64,000 bases of DNA from an uncultured Prevotella sp. (GTDB taxonomy: Bacteria; Bacteroidota; Bacteroidia; Bacteroidales; Bacteroidaceae): NCBI GenBank assembly GCA_902495455.1, contig CABUXJ010000006.1, positions 1 to 64,000 of the forward strand, in the 5' to 3' direction. Below the pieces are notes generated by a model. It ran no database searches, was not told where the DNA came from, and worked only from the letters and a program-made list of their open reading frames with translations. The position numbers were made by a program, and so were the translations under genes. Of the stretch, positions 1 to 8,834 are shown in pieces. Numbering within the stretch: the stretch's first letter is position 1; every line of letters starts with the position of its first letter.

Positions 1-49
1 GGAAAGAATATGACAAACAAGTCGAAAATTTCGCATTATTCTGAAAATA

Positions 50-372
50 AAATCCCGAGGCGGCAAATTCTTCAAATTTTCGCGTGCATCTTTTTCTCTC
101 TGAACGTCAATGCGTTATGGCGGTTTTAAAGAAAGTGTGCAACTTTTTCGCGGATTTTTCCGGGCCGCAAGGGCCTCTTTGCTCTGCAACGGGGCGCCCG
201 TTGCATCACGACGGCATGCTCGTTGCAAGACAACGAGCATGCCGTTGCGACCCCGCGGGGCCCTTACGGCAAGACAACCGACGGATTTTTGAACGAAAAA
301 GACGCCCGAATATCAAAATCAGGGCGTCGCCAACGCTTTTTTCAAACAATTCTATTGTGTTAAATTTGTGAT
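50..372. repeat. GC-rich hairpin-array repeat, copy A1
   Basis: This is an intergenic repeat, homologous to copy A2 at 25843-26158 in the same orientation. Conserved edges are GCGCGTGCATCTTTTTCTC on the left and a GTGTTAAA...TGATATTATC block on the right. Between them lie hairpins: 185-193 pairs with 197-205 (9 bp), and 211-225 pairs perfectly with 231-245 (15 bp, 5-nt loop). These are followed by a GGGGCCCTTACGGCAAGAC block near 257-275. Short open frames inside it look like chance products of GC-rich sequence. Confidence 0.8.
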
Positions 373-612
373 ATTATCTTGACACTACGGCGGCATGTTT
401 TCTGCGGAAGACGCCTCGGGAGGCCCTCACGGGGCGTCTATGCCAAGTCAGGATTGGTACGAAACAACATTCGTTAACAGTCTTCCCAGCGGCAAAACGG
501 CATTTTCACCACGTTTCCGGGACGTTTTTCGGAAGTGGCAAAAAATATGAGAAGATTTATCCGAGGTATAAGCATGAGGGTCAACGGGTTACGTGAAACG
601 GAAAATATTCCC
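373..612. other. Intergenic stretch downstream of GH43 gene
   Basis: I see no gene here. A GC-rich hairpin at about 409-437 (GACGCC...GGCGTC) could contribute to transcript ending for the minus-strand GH43 gene that stops at 613, but no T-run follows it. Confidence 0.4.
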
Positions 613-1584
613 CTATCGTAACACAGGCCATCCGTCTTCGGTCCAGCCCATCGTCTTCTTCACGAGTACAGAGGCCCCGTTGTCGACAATGCTGTATCCG
701 TGACAGATGAATATGTCTTCGTCGCCGAAACGATAAGCCGCGCTATGGCCGGCGGCCTCATACTGTTTTTTGTCGCCCTCAATGACGAGCGTCCCACCGC
801 CGAGAGCCATGTCCCTACCCTCTCGGTCGAAATATGGGCCGGCCACGGTGCGGCTGCGGCCGACCACGACCTTGTATGTGCTCTCCATGCCGCGGCAGCA
901 GTAGTCCCACGAGACGAAGAGATAGAACCAGCCGTCATGACGGAAGACGAACGGGGCTTCCACGGGATTTGCGCGTCCCTCGGTCTTGCGGCGGGCAATG
1001 GTGCGCTGGCGGAAAGAGCGGTCAACATGCATGGTTGAGTCAAGACGGACGAGCTGTATGCCGTCCCAGAATGAGCCGAACGTGAGCCACGGCATGCCGT
1101 CCTCGCCGATGATGAAGTTGGGGTCGATAGCGTTCCAGTTGTCACGGCCGCCACGAGAACATATCATCGGACCTTCATCCCGCCATTCTATCAGGTTGCG
1201 GCCATCGTCGGAGAGCGGCCGGAGGCTGTCTGTGGACACCAATCCGATGGCCGACGTGTTCTTCCCGAATGTGGAACAGCTATAAGCCATCCACCAGCGC
1301 CCATGCCAACGGATGATGTCCGGTGCCCAGACGTGGTCGCGGAAACCGGGAACGGAATCGCGGGTCCACACGGGGATGACTGTCAACAGAGGTGTCTTGC
1401 GCCATACACGCCATGTCTTCAGGTCTTTTGACTCGGCCATCTGGAGACCGTGGCCGGTGCTCATCATATAATAGGTGTCGCCGGACTTGGCCATGACGGG
1501 ATCATGGACCATCGGTTTGTCGGTTGTGAACGACTGGGCGAGGGCCGGGGCGGAGAAGGCTAAGAGGAGGAAAGAGGGCTTCAT
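613..1584 (-). CDS. Secreted GH43 family glycoside hydrolase (arabinan endo-1,5-alpha-L-arabinosidase-like)
   Basis: This is a 323-residue single-domain five-bladed propeller hydrolase of family GH43. Residues 1-17 form a signal peptide ending ALAQ. The three expected acidic residues are visible: Asp28 in MVHDPV (base), Asp154 in AIDPNF (pKa modulator) and Glu209 in PVEAPF (acid). The family cleaves alpha-L-arabinofuranosyl linkages; endo-arabinanase or arabinofuranosidase is most likely, but some GH43 members are xylosidases. It stands alone on the minus strand, and a run of ATGGGAGG-like short repeats lies directly upstream. It probably acts in the periplasm or at the cell surface on pectic arabinan, fitting the rhamnogalacturonan genes at the other end of the window. 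Confidence 0.85.
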   Translation of the reverse strand: MKPSFLLLAFSAPALAQSFTTDKPMVHDPVMAKSGDTYYMMSTGHGLQMAESKDLKTWRVWRKTPLLTVIPVWTRDSVPGFRDHVWAPDIIRWHGRWWMAYSCSTFGKNTSAIGLVSTDSLRPLSDDGRNLIEWRDEGPMICSRGGRDNWNAIDPNFIIGEDGMPWLTFGSFWDGIQLVRLDSTMHVDRSFRQRTIARRKTEGRANPVEAPFVFRHDGWFYLFVSWDYCCRGMESTYKVVVGRSRTVAGPYFDREGRDMALGGGTLVIEGDKKQYEAAGHSAAYRFGDEDIFICHGYSIVDNGASVLVKKTMGWTEDGWPVLR

Positions 1585-1682
1585 AGGAGGGTTATGGGAG
1601 GAATATGAGGGTTATGGGAAACTATGGGAGAGATGGGAAGAATGAGAGAGATGAGAATAACGGGAAGGGCGGCCGGCTGCTG
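1585..1682. repeat. Purine-rich short tandem repeats (GTTATGGGA type)
   Basis: The gap between the second chromate-transporter half and the GH43 gene consists of degenerate repeats of ATGGGAG/GTTATGGGA. The same motif in the complementary sense (ACTCCCATA) sits upstream of trkA at 29393-29462. No promoter box of the TAnnTTTG type is clear in it. Confidence 0.6.
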
Positions 1683-2258
1683 TCAATAAAGAAGAAGGGC
1701 TCCGGCCAGTGCACTGTAGACTATCATGCGGATGGGATTGATCTTGAAATGCATCGTTCCGACAAACGTTGCGGCAAAAAGAGCGATGCTGATCCAAAAC
1801 TGCCAGGGATTGATGGAAGGCGTTGAGAAGTTATCCGGGGTCATGAGCAGCAGCGTGGCAGCACCGAGCAGACCGACCACAGCGGGACGCAGCCCGATGA
1901 AAACGGACTGGACGAGTGGCGTCTTCATATACTTCAAGAACATACGACTGATGACAATCATGAGAACGAGCGACGGCAGGACGAGGGCGAATGTGGCCGT
2001 AAGACTGCCGAGTATGGCCGGAAAGTTGCCCATTCCGGCGTTATGGACGGCCGTATAGCCGCAATATGTGGCGCTGTTGATACCAATCGGGCCGGGCGTC
2101 ATCTGGCTGATGGCCACGATGTCGGTAAATTCGGACGTGGTCATCCAGTGCCAATGATGGACGACTTCGCTCTGGATGAGTGACAGCATGCCGTAACCAC
2201 CACCGAAACCAAAGAGTCCGATGAAAAAGAACGTTATGAAAAGTTGGAAAAATATCAT
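1683..2258 (-). CDS. Chromate transporter, C-terminal-half-type subunit
   Basis: A 191-residue membrane protein of the ChrA/CHR family in its short, single-domain form. The N-terminal FGFGGGYGMLSLIQSEVV segment is the family signature, followed by TPGPIG and several hydrophobic segments (about five to six). It is transcribed after the other half (2300-2827) with a 41-bp gap. Short CHR proteins are normally encoded as adjacent pairs and work together, with the two halves inserted in opposite orientation. The family exports chromate in some bacteria, but in gut-type Bacteroidales the physiological anion is not established. Confidence 0.88.
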   Translation of the reverse strand: MIFFQLFITFFFIGLFGFGGGYGMLSLIQSEVVHHWHWMTTSEFTDIVAISQMTPGPIGINSATYCGYTAVHNAGMGNFPAILGSLTATFALVLPSLVLMIVISRMFLKYMKTPLVQSVFIGLRPAVVGLLGAATLLLMTPDNFSTPSINPWQFWISIALFAATFVGTMHFKINPIRMIVYSALAGALLLY

Positions 2259-2299
2259 TGTTGTCTGAGGTTATGCCTGGGTCATTGATGATGTATGTC

Positions 2300-2827
2300 T
2301 CATTGTTCCGTCGGCTGTATATACCGTCCATACAGCCATCCGCCGATGCCGGCAATGAGGATTATCGCTATCGGTGAGACGCCGAAAGCCCATATAGCCA
2401 GCGCACAGGCGACGGGAATCCAGCAGTTTGCCCATCCTATGCGGGCGTTGCGGGCCATGTTGAATGTCGGCACGGCTATCAGGGCAACGACCGCCGGGCG
2501 TATGCCGCGAAACATGGCGGCCACAACGGGATTGTCTTGAAACTGGCGAAAGAACATGGCTATCAGCAAGATGATGATGAACGAAGGCAGAGCCGTGCCC
2601 AATGATGTTAGGATAGCGCCACGCGTCTTGTTCAGCTTATAGCCGACAAACGTGCTTACATTGATAGCGAACACACCCGGACAGCTCTGCGCGATGGCAA
2701 TCACGTCGAGCAACTCCTCGCGCGTCATCCACTTGTGGTTGTCGACAACCTCTTTCTCTATGAGCGGTATCATGGCATATCCGCCGCCAAGAGTGAACAG
2801 TCCGATTTTGAAGAAGGTGAAAAACAT
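2300..2827 (-). CDS. Chromate transporter, N-terminal-half-type subunit
   Basis: A 175-residue CHR-domain membrane protein and first gene of the pair. It starts MFFTFFKIGLFTLGGGYAM, the usual beginning of the short CHR proteins, and carries the conserved LIEKEVV and SCPGVFAINVSTFVG segments. It shares the GGGYAM and PG motifs with its downstream partner, as expected for ancestral duplication. It lies downstream of purL and is separated from it by a 23-bp AT-rich inverted repeat, so it may have its own promoter. Substrate specificity cannot be read from sequence. Confidence 0.88.
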   Translation of the reverse strand: MFFTFFKIGLFTLGGGYAMIPLIEKEVVDNHKWMTREELLDVIAIAQSCPGVFAINVSTFVGYKLNKTRGAILTSLGTALPSFIIILLIAMFFRQFQDNPVVAAMFRGIRPAVVALIAVPTFNMARNARIGWANCWIPVACALAIWAFGVSPIAIILIAGIGGWLYGRYIQPTEQ

Positions 2828-2891
2828 GCGTTTTTCTAATTCTAAATTATTAATTCCAAATTATAACAAACAAGAACAGTGTGCTAATTAC

Positions 2892-3000
2892 AAATTATGA
2901 ATTATAGATTATAATTGGCGAGCGACATTACATCCGCAGATTATAATCTATAATTCATAATTTATAATTATAGAGAACTCCGCCTTAAGCGAAGTTCTCT
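2892..3000 (-). terminator. Two consecutive hairpins at the purL 3' end
   Basis: 2972-2979 pairs with 2993-3000 (AGAGAACT/AGTTCTCT) and the hairpin spans the purL stop codon. Just downstream, 2892-2914 is a perfect 23-bp inverted repeat of 2941-2963, AT-rich, with a 26-nt loop. There is no classical T-run, so the call as terminator is an inference from position. Confidence 0.45.
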
Positions 3001-6000
3001 ATCCATTTCCTTGCATTGACAAACGCCTCAATCCACGGAGTCACGTCGTCGGCGCGGCGGTCGGCGGGATACCATGCGTTCTGCCACGGGAAGATGGCGC
3101 GCTCCAGATGGGGCATCATTGCCAGATGGCGGCCGTCGGCCGAGCAGATACCGGCCACGTTGTAGTCGCTGCCGTTCGGGTTGGCGGGATAGCCGGCGTA
3201 GTTGTACTTCGCGATGATGTTGTAGTTGGCCTCAGCCTCGGGCAGTGAGAACTTGCCTTCACCGTGGGCCACCCAGATGCCGAGCTTGTTGCCGCTGAGC
3301 GAGCCGAACATGACACTGTCGTTCTGCGGTATGTCGAGGCTGACGAAACCGCTCTCAAACTTGTGCGACGTGTTGTGCAGCATGCGTGCCTTGCCGCCGT
3401 CCTTGCTGCCCACGAGACCCAGTTCGACCATCAGCTGGCAACCGTTACAGATGCCGAGCGACAGCGTGTCCTTGCGTGCATAGAACTTGTCGAGAGCCTC
3501 CTTTGCCTTCGGATTGAAGAGGAACGCACCGGCCCAACCCTTTGCCGAGCCGAGCACGTCACTGTTGGAGAATCCGCCGCAGAACACAATCATGTTGACA
3601 TCCTCAAGCGTCTCGCGGCCGGTGATGAGGTCGGTCATCATCACGTCCTTGACGTCGAAGCCGGCCAGATAGAGCGAATAGGCCATCTCGCGCTCGCCGT
3701 TGGTTCCCTTCTCGCGGATGATGGCGGCCTTGACGCCGGTCATCTCGCGACGGTCGGCAGAGATGCCGTACTGTGAGAGACGGCCAGTGAAATCGCGGTT
3801 GAACTTCATCTCCAGCGGCTGGTTCTTATAGTTCTTATATCTTTCGGCTGCGCAACCGTTGAAACTCTGCTTACGGTCGAGCAGATATGACTTCTCATAC
3901 CATACGTCACGCAGGGCGTCGATATCGAATGTATGTTCAAAGTCGCCGGCCTTCACCACGATGGTGCGCTCGGCGGGCACGGAATAGCCGATCTTGGCAA
4001 AGCCCACGCCGCATTCTTCCATGAACTTGCGGAACTCAATCTTATGCTCGTCGCTGACCTCGATGACGACACCGGGATTCTCGGCAAAGAGAGTCTTGAC
4101 AACGTCGCCGTCGCTGCAGATGTCGTGGAGGTTGACGTGGAGGCCGCCCTCTGTGTTGGCGAAGCACATCTCAAGCAGCGTCGTGATAAGTCCGCCGGCG
4201 CTGATGTCGTGGCCGGCCATTATCCAACCGCGCTTGACGAGCTCCTGAACGGCATTGAAAGCGTCGCAGAAATATTCCGGATTCTTCACCGTGGGCACGT
4301 CGTCGCCCACTTTTCCGAGGCTCTGGGCAAAGGCACTGCCGCCCAGACGCTGCTCGTCGAAGGAGAAGTCGATGTGATAGATGGATGCGTTCTTGTCGTT
4401 CACGAGCACCGGCGACACGACCTTGCGTACGTCGCTGACCTCGCCGCCGGCACTGACGATGACCGTTCCGGGGGCGATGATCTTCTCGCCGCCGGGATAC
4501 TGCTGTGTCATTGACAGCGAGTCCTTGCCCGTAGGTACGTTGACGTGGATGGCGCAGCAGAAGTCCGACAGGGCTTTCACGGCCGTGTAGAGACGTGCGT
4601 CCTCACCCTCCTGCGAGCGGCAGGGCCACATCCAGTTGGCAGAGAGGCTCAGACTGTCCATGCCTTCAGCCAGCGGAGCCCACACGATGTTGGTCAGCGA
4701 CTCGGCTACAGACAGCACGCTGCCGGCCTCGGGCGATGCCAGTCCGGCCTGCGGGGCATGGCCGAGCGAAGTTGCGATGCCCTTATGACCACGATAGTCG
4801 AGAGCCACGACACCGCAGTCGCTCAGCGGCAACTGTATGCGGCCTTGGCACTGCTGGCGCGCAATCTTTCCCGTCACGGAGCGATCGACCTTGTTTGTCA
4901 GCCAGTCCTTGCAGGCTACGGCCTCAAGCTGCAGTACATTTTTCAAATATTCGTCCAATTGTTCCGACTTGGAATATGTCACATCTGCGTAGTGGCGCTC
5001 TACCGTAGTGTCGCGCATGATGGTCTTCGGCGAGTGACCGAACATCTGGGCCACGTCGAGGTCGAACGGACGGACGCCGTCACCCTGCTCAAATGAGAAG
5101 TGGGCGTCGCCGGTTGTCTCACCTACGACATACATCGGAGCACGCTCACGCTCGGCGATGCGGCGCACCTGCTCGATGTGCTTCTCGTCGATGAGCAGTC
5201 CCATGCGCTCCTGACTCTCGTTGGCGATTATCTCTTTTGCGCTCAGCGTCTTGTCGCCGATGGGCAGCTGCGTCATGTCGATGCGTCCGCCGCACTCCTC
5301 CACCAGCTCCGAGAGACAGTTGAGGTGACCGGCCGAACCATGGTCGTGGATGCTCACGACAGGATTGACGTCGGCTTCACAGAGCGCACGGACGAGGTTA
5401 TATGCACGTTTCTGCATCTCCGGATTGGCACGCTGCACGGCGTTCAGCTCGATGCCGTTGCTGTAACGGCCCGTATCTACCGACGAAACAGAACCGCCGC
5501 CGAGGCCGATGCGATAGTTGTCACCACCGACGACGACAACCTTGTTGCCCGTCTGAGGTTCCTTCTTCAGACAGTCGCGCTTCGTTCCATAGCCCACACC
5601 ACCGGCCAGCATGATGACCTTGTCATAGGCATACTTCTCAGCTTCACCTTCCTGATGCTCGAATGTGAGCACAGAACCGCAGATGAGCGGCTGTCCGAAC
5701 TTGTTTCCGAAGTCGCTCGCACCGTTTGACGCCTTGATGAGAATCTGCTCCGGAGTCTGATAGAGCCACGGACGCTCTTTCATCCGACATTCTTCATTTT
5801 CTATTCTCGGATAAGCCGTCATATAAACCGCTGTTCCGGCGATGGGCCATGAGCCTACGCCGCCGCCCATACGGTCGCGGATTTCGCCGCCCGTACCCGT
5901 TGCGGCACCGTTGAACGGCTCCACCGTCGTGGGGAAGTTGTGTGTCTCGGCTTTCAGCGAGATGACGCTCTCTATGTCCTTCACGCGGAACCAGTCGCTC

Positions 6001-6686
6001 GTGGTCTGGTCGGCCGGAGCAAACTGCTCCACGACCGGGCCCTGGGCGAAAGCCACGTTGTCCTTATATGCGGAGAGAATCTTGTTGGGATTCTCCTGTG
6101 TCGTCTTCTTGATCATTGCGAAGAGGCTCGACTCCATCTCCTTGCCGTCGATGATGAACGTACCGCCGAAAATCTTGTGGCGGCAATGCTCGGAGTTGAT
6201 CTGGGCGAAACCGAATATTTCCGAGTCGGTCAGCGGACGGCCGAGTTCCTTCTCAATCTTGTGCAGATACTCAATTTCCTCGGGCGACAGGGCCAGTCCC
6301 TCCTTCTCGTTGTACTCTTCCAGATTGTCGACGTGCTTGATTGGCTGCGGCTCAATGGCAACGTTGAACACATTCTGATCCAATCCTTTGTACATGCGCT
6401 GCAACATCGGGTCGTGCTCGGCGTCTTCCGTGTCGACGGGAAAGAACTCTTCTATACGCGAAATGCCGTGGAGATTCATGTTCTGTGTGATCTCGACGGC
6501 ATTCGTACTCCAAGGAGTTATCATCTCACGGCGCGGGCCCACGAAGAAGCCCTCCATGCTTTCGCCCTCTACGAGCTCGGCGTCGCCGTAAAGCCAGCAA
6601 AGTTCCTTGATTTCATCCTGAGTCAACTGATGGTCAGTCGCTGTAGCAATCACGCTCTTTTGCGGAGTCCTAAAAAAAAGTATCAT
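2985..6686 (-). CDS. purL: Phosphoribosylformylglycinamidine synthase
   Basis: A 1233-residue single-chain FGAM synthase, which converts FGAR, glutamine and ATP to FGAM in the fourth step of purine synthesis. It is the large form fusing the synthetase to a glutamine amidotransferase. Features: an N-terminal PurS-like and linker part (to about 200), NSEHCRHK followed by KAETHNFPTTV in the ATP-binding half, a second AIRS-like half with VNVPTGKDSLSM, and a class I amidotransferase from about residue 1000. The nucleophile is Cys1080 in GICNGCQ, with the His/Glu pair in PHLERA near the C-terminus. The start MILFFRTPQKS matches the family's usual beginning. A TAnnTTTG box (6725-6732) lies 39 bp upstream. 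Confidence 0.97.
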   Translation of the reverse strand: MILFFRTPQKSVIATATDHQLTQDEIKELCWLYGDAELVEGESMEGFFVGPRREMITPWSTNAVEITQNMNLHGISRIEEFFPVDTEDAEHDPMLQRMYKGLDQNVFNVAIEPQPIKHVDNLEEYNEKEGLALSPEEIEYLHKIEKELGRPLTDSEIFGFAQINSEHCRHKIFGGTFIIDGKEMESSLFAMIKKTTQENPNKILSAYKDNVAFAQGPVVEQFAPADQTTSDWFRVKDIESVISLKAETHNFPTTVEPFNGAATGTGGEIRDRMGGGVGSWPIAGTAVYMTAYPRIENEECRMKERPWLYQTPEQILIKASNGASDFGNKFGQPLICGSVLTFEHQEGEAEKYAYDKVIMLAGGVGYGTKRDCLKKEPQTGNKVVVVGGDNYRIGLGGGSVSSVDTGRYSNGIELNAVQRANPEMQKRAYNLVRALCEADVNPVVSIHDHGSAGHLNCLSELVEECGGRIDMTQLPIGDKTLSAKEIIANESQERMGLLIDEKHIEQVRRIAERERAPMYVVGETTGDAHFSFEQGDGVRPFDLDVAQMFGHSPKTIMRDTTVERHYADVTYSKSEQLDEYLKNVLQLEAVACKDWLTNKVDRSVTGKIARQQCQGRIQLPLSDCGVVALDYRGHKGIATSLGHAPQAGLASPEAGSVLSVAESLTNIVWAPLAEGMDSLSLSANWMWPCRSQEGEDARLYTAVKALSDFCCAIHVNVPTGKDSLSMTQQYPGGEKIIAPGTVIVSAGGEVSDVRKVVSPVLVNDKNASIYHIDFSFDEQRLGGSAFAQSLGKVGDDVPTVKNPEYFCDAFNAVQELVKRGWIMAGHDISAGGLITTLLEMCFANTEGGLHVNLHDICSDGDVVKTLFAENPGVVIEVSDEHKIEFRKFMEECGVGFAKIGYSVPAERTIVVKAGDFEHTFDIDALRDVWYEKSYLLDRKQSFNGCAAERYKNYKNQPLEMKFNRDFTGRLSQYGISADRREMTGVKAAIIREKGTNGEREMAYSLYLAGFDVKDVMMTDLITGRETLEDVNMIVFCGGFSNSDVLGSAKGWAGAFLFNPKAKEALDKFYARKDTLSLGICNGCQLMVELGLVGSKDGGKARMLHNTSHKFESGFVSLDIPQNDSVMFGSLSGNKLGIWVAHGEGKFSLPEAEANYNIIAKYNYAGYPANPNGSDYNVAGICSADGRHLAMMPHLERAIFPWQNAWYPADRRADDVTPWIEAFVNARKWIENFA

Positions 6687-6724
6687 GCCTTTATATATAA
6701 TTATGTGTATTTATATTCCGCCGG

Positions 6725-6732
6725 CAAAGTTA
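6725..6732 (-). promoter_or_regulatory. Predicted purL promoter -7 box
   Basis: On the minus strand the sequence reads TAACTTTG, the Bacteroidetes -7 consensus, followed by GCCGG. It is correctly placed for a short leader before the purL start at 6686. Confidence 0.55.
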
Positions 6733-6772
6733 CATTAATTTAGGGAGAGCGCAAAATCTTACGACTACTATT

Positions 6773-7651
6773 TTACCACAGCTTGACACCCAGCGTCATG
6801 CTCACCGGATAGCACCGCGGTGCGGACGACGTGTTGAGCAGCGGCGTGAGGGCCGTGCGAAATCCGAGAACGATGCCGCCGTAGCCGACATGGGCTTCGA
6901 GATTGAGTCCGACAGGGTTCATGTTGAGGTCATCGGTCGGTGTGACGGTGCCGCTCTTGCCGCCCTTGAAACGCGAATGTTCCTTGCAGCGATACTCTAC
7001 CGATACGCCCAATCCGGCATACGCCTCATCGGCGTTGATGCGCTTTTGCCACTCGAATATCACCGGCACACGCATATACCAGTAGCTCAGATAGCTCTTC
7101 TTCGCACCCTCGTCGCCGTCAAGCGGCAGAATCTCCGTCCGGCCGTCAACGTTGAACATGGAGTAGCCTTCGTTGAAGTTATGGCGCACATATCCGCACG
7201 ACAGGGCCGTCGTCACTCCGAACGTATGGGCATGGTTGAAAGGTATGCCCATACCGAACGTCGTGAGACCCCATTCGTAGGAACCTGCCACCTTGGCGTG
7301 AAGCCGGCTGCCGCCGTTAAATCCGCCCACGCTCCCGGCCAGCGGGCTCAGTCCGAAAAAGAGCTCGGGGATATGGTCGCGGTAGCGGCGCGGACTTTTC
7401 TTCTGAGGCAGAAAGGGCGAGGTGATATACACCTGCTCTATCTCCCGTCCGTCAACGTAGGACGTCTCGTGTGTCTTCTTCATTCCGGCTCCGCTACCGT
7501 CGTAGACAGCCACCTTTGTCTCGCTGCTGTCCGTACCCAGCACGAACGTCTTTCCCTGATAGACCACCGTCGTGTCTCCTGTTTCAACGGCTCCGGCTGC
7601 AACGGCCGTCATCACCGCGCATAATGTAAGCAATAGTTTTCTCATAATCAT
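6773..7651 (-). CDS. Hypothetical secreted/outer-membrane beta-barrel-like protein
   Basis: A 292-residue protein with a signal peptide (hydrophobic LLLTLCAVMTAVAAGA before a VETGD mature start). The second half has alternating hydrophobic/aromatic strands, with many Gly and Tyr (for example LGVSVEYRC and NLEAHVGYGGIVLGFRTAL), and it ends in LGVKLW with a terminal aromatic residue. That pattern is typical of small outer-membrane beta-barrel proteins in Bacteroidetes. It follows the ECF sigma cassette on the same strand after a 172-bp gap with purine-rich repeats, so it could be a target or member of that cassette. I do not recognise a specific family. Confidence 0.7.
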   Translation of the reverse strand: MIMRKLLLTLCAVMTAVAAGAVETGDTTVVYQGKTFVLGTDSSETKVAVYDGSGAGMKKTHETSYVDGREIEQVYITSPFLPQKKSPRRYRDHIPELFFGLSPLAGSVGGFNGGSRLHAKVAGSYEWGLTTFGMGIPFNHAHTFGVTTALSCGYVRHNFNEGYSMFNVDGRTEILPLDGDEGAKKSYLSYWYMRVPVIFEWQKRINADEAYAGLGVSVEYRCKEHSRFKGGKSGTVTPTDDLNMNPVGLNLEAHVGYGGIVLGFRTALTPLLNTSSAPRCYPVSMTLGVKLW

Positions 7652-7686
7652 ATCTTATTGTTTTTGTTTGTATTCTTTTGTGGAGG

Positions 7687-7812
7687 GAAGTTTTTTCGAG
7701 GAGGGTGGAGGGAGGAGCGAGGAGGGAGAACAGCGACATAAAGAATGGGAACGGCAAAGACATTTCTCACTCCTCCCTCCTCCCTCCTCCCTCCTCCCTC
7801 CTCCCTCCTCGA
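7687..7812. repeat. Purine/pyrimidine-rich inverted repeat with 7-bp tandem array
   Basis: A G/A-rich arm (about 7693-7730, CGAGGAGGG type) faces a T/C-rich arm (about 7768-7811). The latter consists of roughly six tandem copies of the heptamer TCCTCCC. It separates the small secreted protein gene (7824-8276) from the beta-barrel gene (6773-7651). Related CGAGGAG repeats occur at 43478-43640 and inside the PL11 gene near 61600-61750. Confidence 0.7.
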
Positions 7813-7823
7813 AATATCCCTCC

Positions 7824-8276
7824 TCACTTCCCGTAGCATATCTTCATTATGTCGTCGGGCGACAGGCGTCCCTCGATGTATATCACCGCACCGCGGCCGT
7901 CGTCATTGTAGCTGAACAGTATGTAACGGTTGCGGCCGTTGCTGAGCGGCGGCATCATGTAGTAGCCGCTCGTGATACGGCCATCCTCGATGACCTCACG
8001 TATCTTCTTTGCATGACGGCGGTCGGACATTAGCATGGCGTTGACATCATATATCTGACGCTTGCCGTAGGTCAGACTCTTATAGACGTCAAGACGGTAC
8101 CCCTTCAGTTCCGTGTCGTGCATTTCCACCTTCTTGCAGCCTTTGGCCTGACCGAAGCGCCAGAACAGCTGGCTCACATAAAGTTTCTGGGCCGAAGCCA
8201 TGACGGCCGTCATCATCAGCATGACAATCATCATCGCCATACGCCGTCGTCCGTTATTGGAATGTTCTTTCTTCAT
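7824..8276 (-). CDS. Hypothetical small secreted protein of the sigma-factor cassette
   Basis: A 150-residue protein with an N-terminal hydrophobic segment (AMMIVMLMMTAVMASAQ) consistent with a signal peptide. The mature part has short basic stretches and the sequence FSYNDDGRGAVIYIEGRL near the end. It resembles the small proteins (DUF4252/DUF6108 type) found next to ECF sigma factors in Bacteroidales, but I cannot assign it to a family with certainty. It lies 15 bp downstream of the putative membrane-bound regulator and probably shares its transcript. Confidence 0.7.
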   Translation of the reverse strand: MKKEHSNNGRRRMAMMIVMLMMTAVMASAQKLYVSQLFWRFGQAKGCKKVEMHDTELKGYRLDVYKSLTYGKRQIYDVNAMLMSDRRHAKKIREVIEDGRITSGYYMMPPLSNGRNRYILFSYNDDGRGAVIYIEGRLSPDDIMKICYGK

Positions 8277-8291
8277 TGTCGTTCGTTTTGC

Positions 8292-8834
8292 TTATTCTTC
8301 ATCGTCTGTCATATCACCGCCGCCCGATCTCATCATCTGCAGCGCGTCGAAGGCGTCGTCTTCGGAGCCGGCCACCAGCATCAGCGCCTCTTCGGCCTCG
8401 CGCTCCACAAACTCACAGTCGGTATAGACCCGTCCGTCTATCACGGCGTAGCACTGACGGTTGGTCTGAGGAACGTGTCCGATGGCCACGGCTATGAGTA
8501 TGGCCACCGAAGCGGCCGCCGAGGTCAGAAGCACATCTATCCGCCGCATCACCGCCGTCCGCGCTGCGGCTTTGCCTTTGTCCGGCGCAACCGACCTTTC
8601 TTCCGTTACTGTCTGTCCGCCGATTGTGGAGGCCGTTCCCATCGTGACGTCACCGGCCGTCGCCTGTCCCATCTCCCATGCGAACAGCGCTTTATATACA
8701 CGCCATTCTTCGGGAATGTCGTCCGCCGGCACTTCCGCGAAATAACGCCTCAGCCGGTTCTCTTCGTCATTGGTCGTCATGCCGTCGAGATATTTCCCTA
8801 TCAGTATTTCCGTCTCCTTCCGTGTCATAATCAT
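8292..8834 (-). CDS. Putative anti-sigma-type single-pass membrane protein
   Basis: A 180-residue protein. The N-terminal about 50 residues (KYLDGMTTNDEENRLRRYF) resemble the helical domain by which anti-sigma or FecR-like proteins hold ECF sigma factors. One transmembrane segment (about residues 98-118, TSAAASVAILIAVAIGHV) is followed by a short acidic periplasmic tail rich in Asp and Glu. It overlaps the ECF sigma factor stop by 4 bp (ATGA), indicating translational coupling and a sigma/anti-sigma pair. The role is inferred from position and topology; it lacks an obvious zinc-binding HxxxCxxC motif. Confidence 0.7.
   Translation of the reverse strand: MIMTRKETEILIGKYLDGMTTNDEENRLRRYFAEVPADDIPEEWRVYKALFAWEMGQATAGDVTMGTASTIGGQTVTEERSVAPDKGKAAARTAVMRRIDVLLTSAAASVAILIAVAIGHVPQTNRQCYAVIDGRVYTDCEFVEREAEEALMLVAGSEDDAFDALQMMRSGGGDMTDDEE

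Noticed and set aside
84..371. Open frame of 95 codons in the leftmost gap
   Set aside because: It lies in repeat A1, has an Arg/Cys-rich composition typical of GC-rich noncoding frames, and a different frame is open in the homologous copy.
1605..1826. 73-codon plus-strand frame at the chromate transporter end
   Set aside because: Its start lies in a purine-rich repeat and it runs antisense to the transporter gene.
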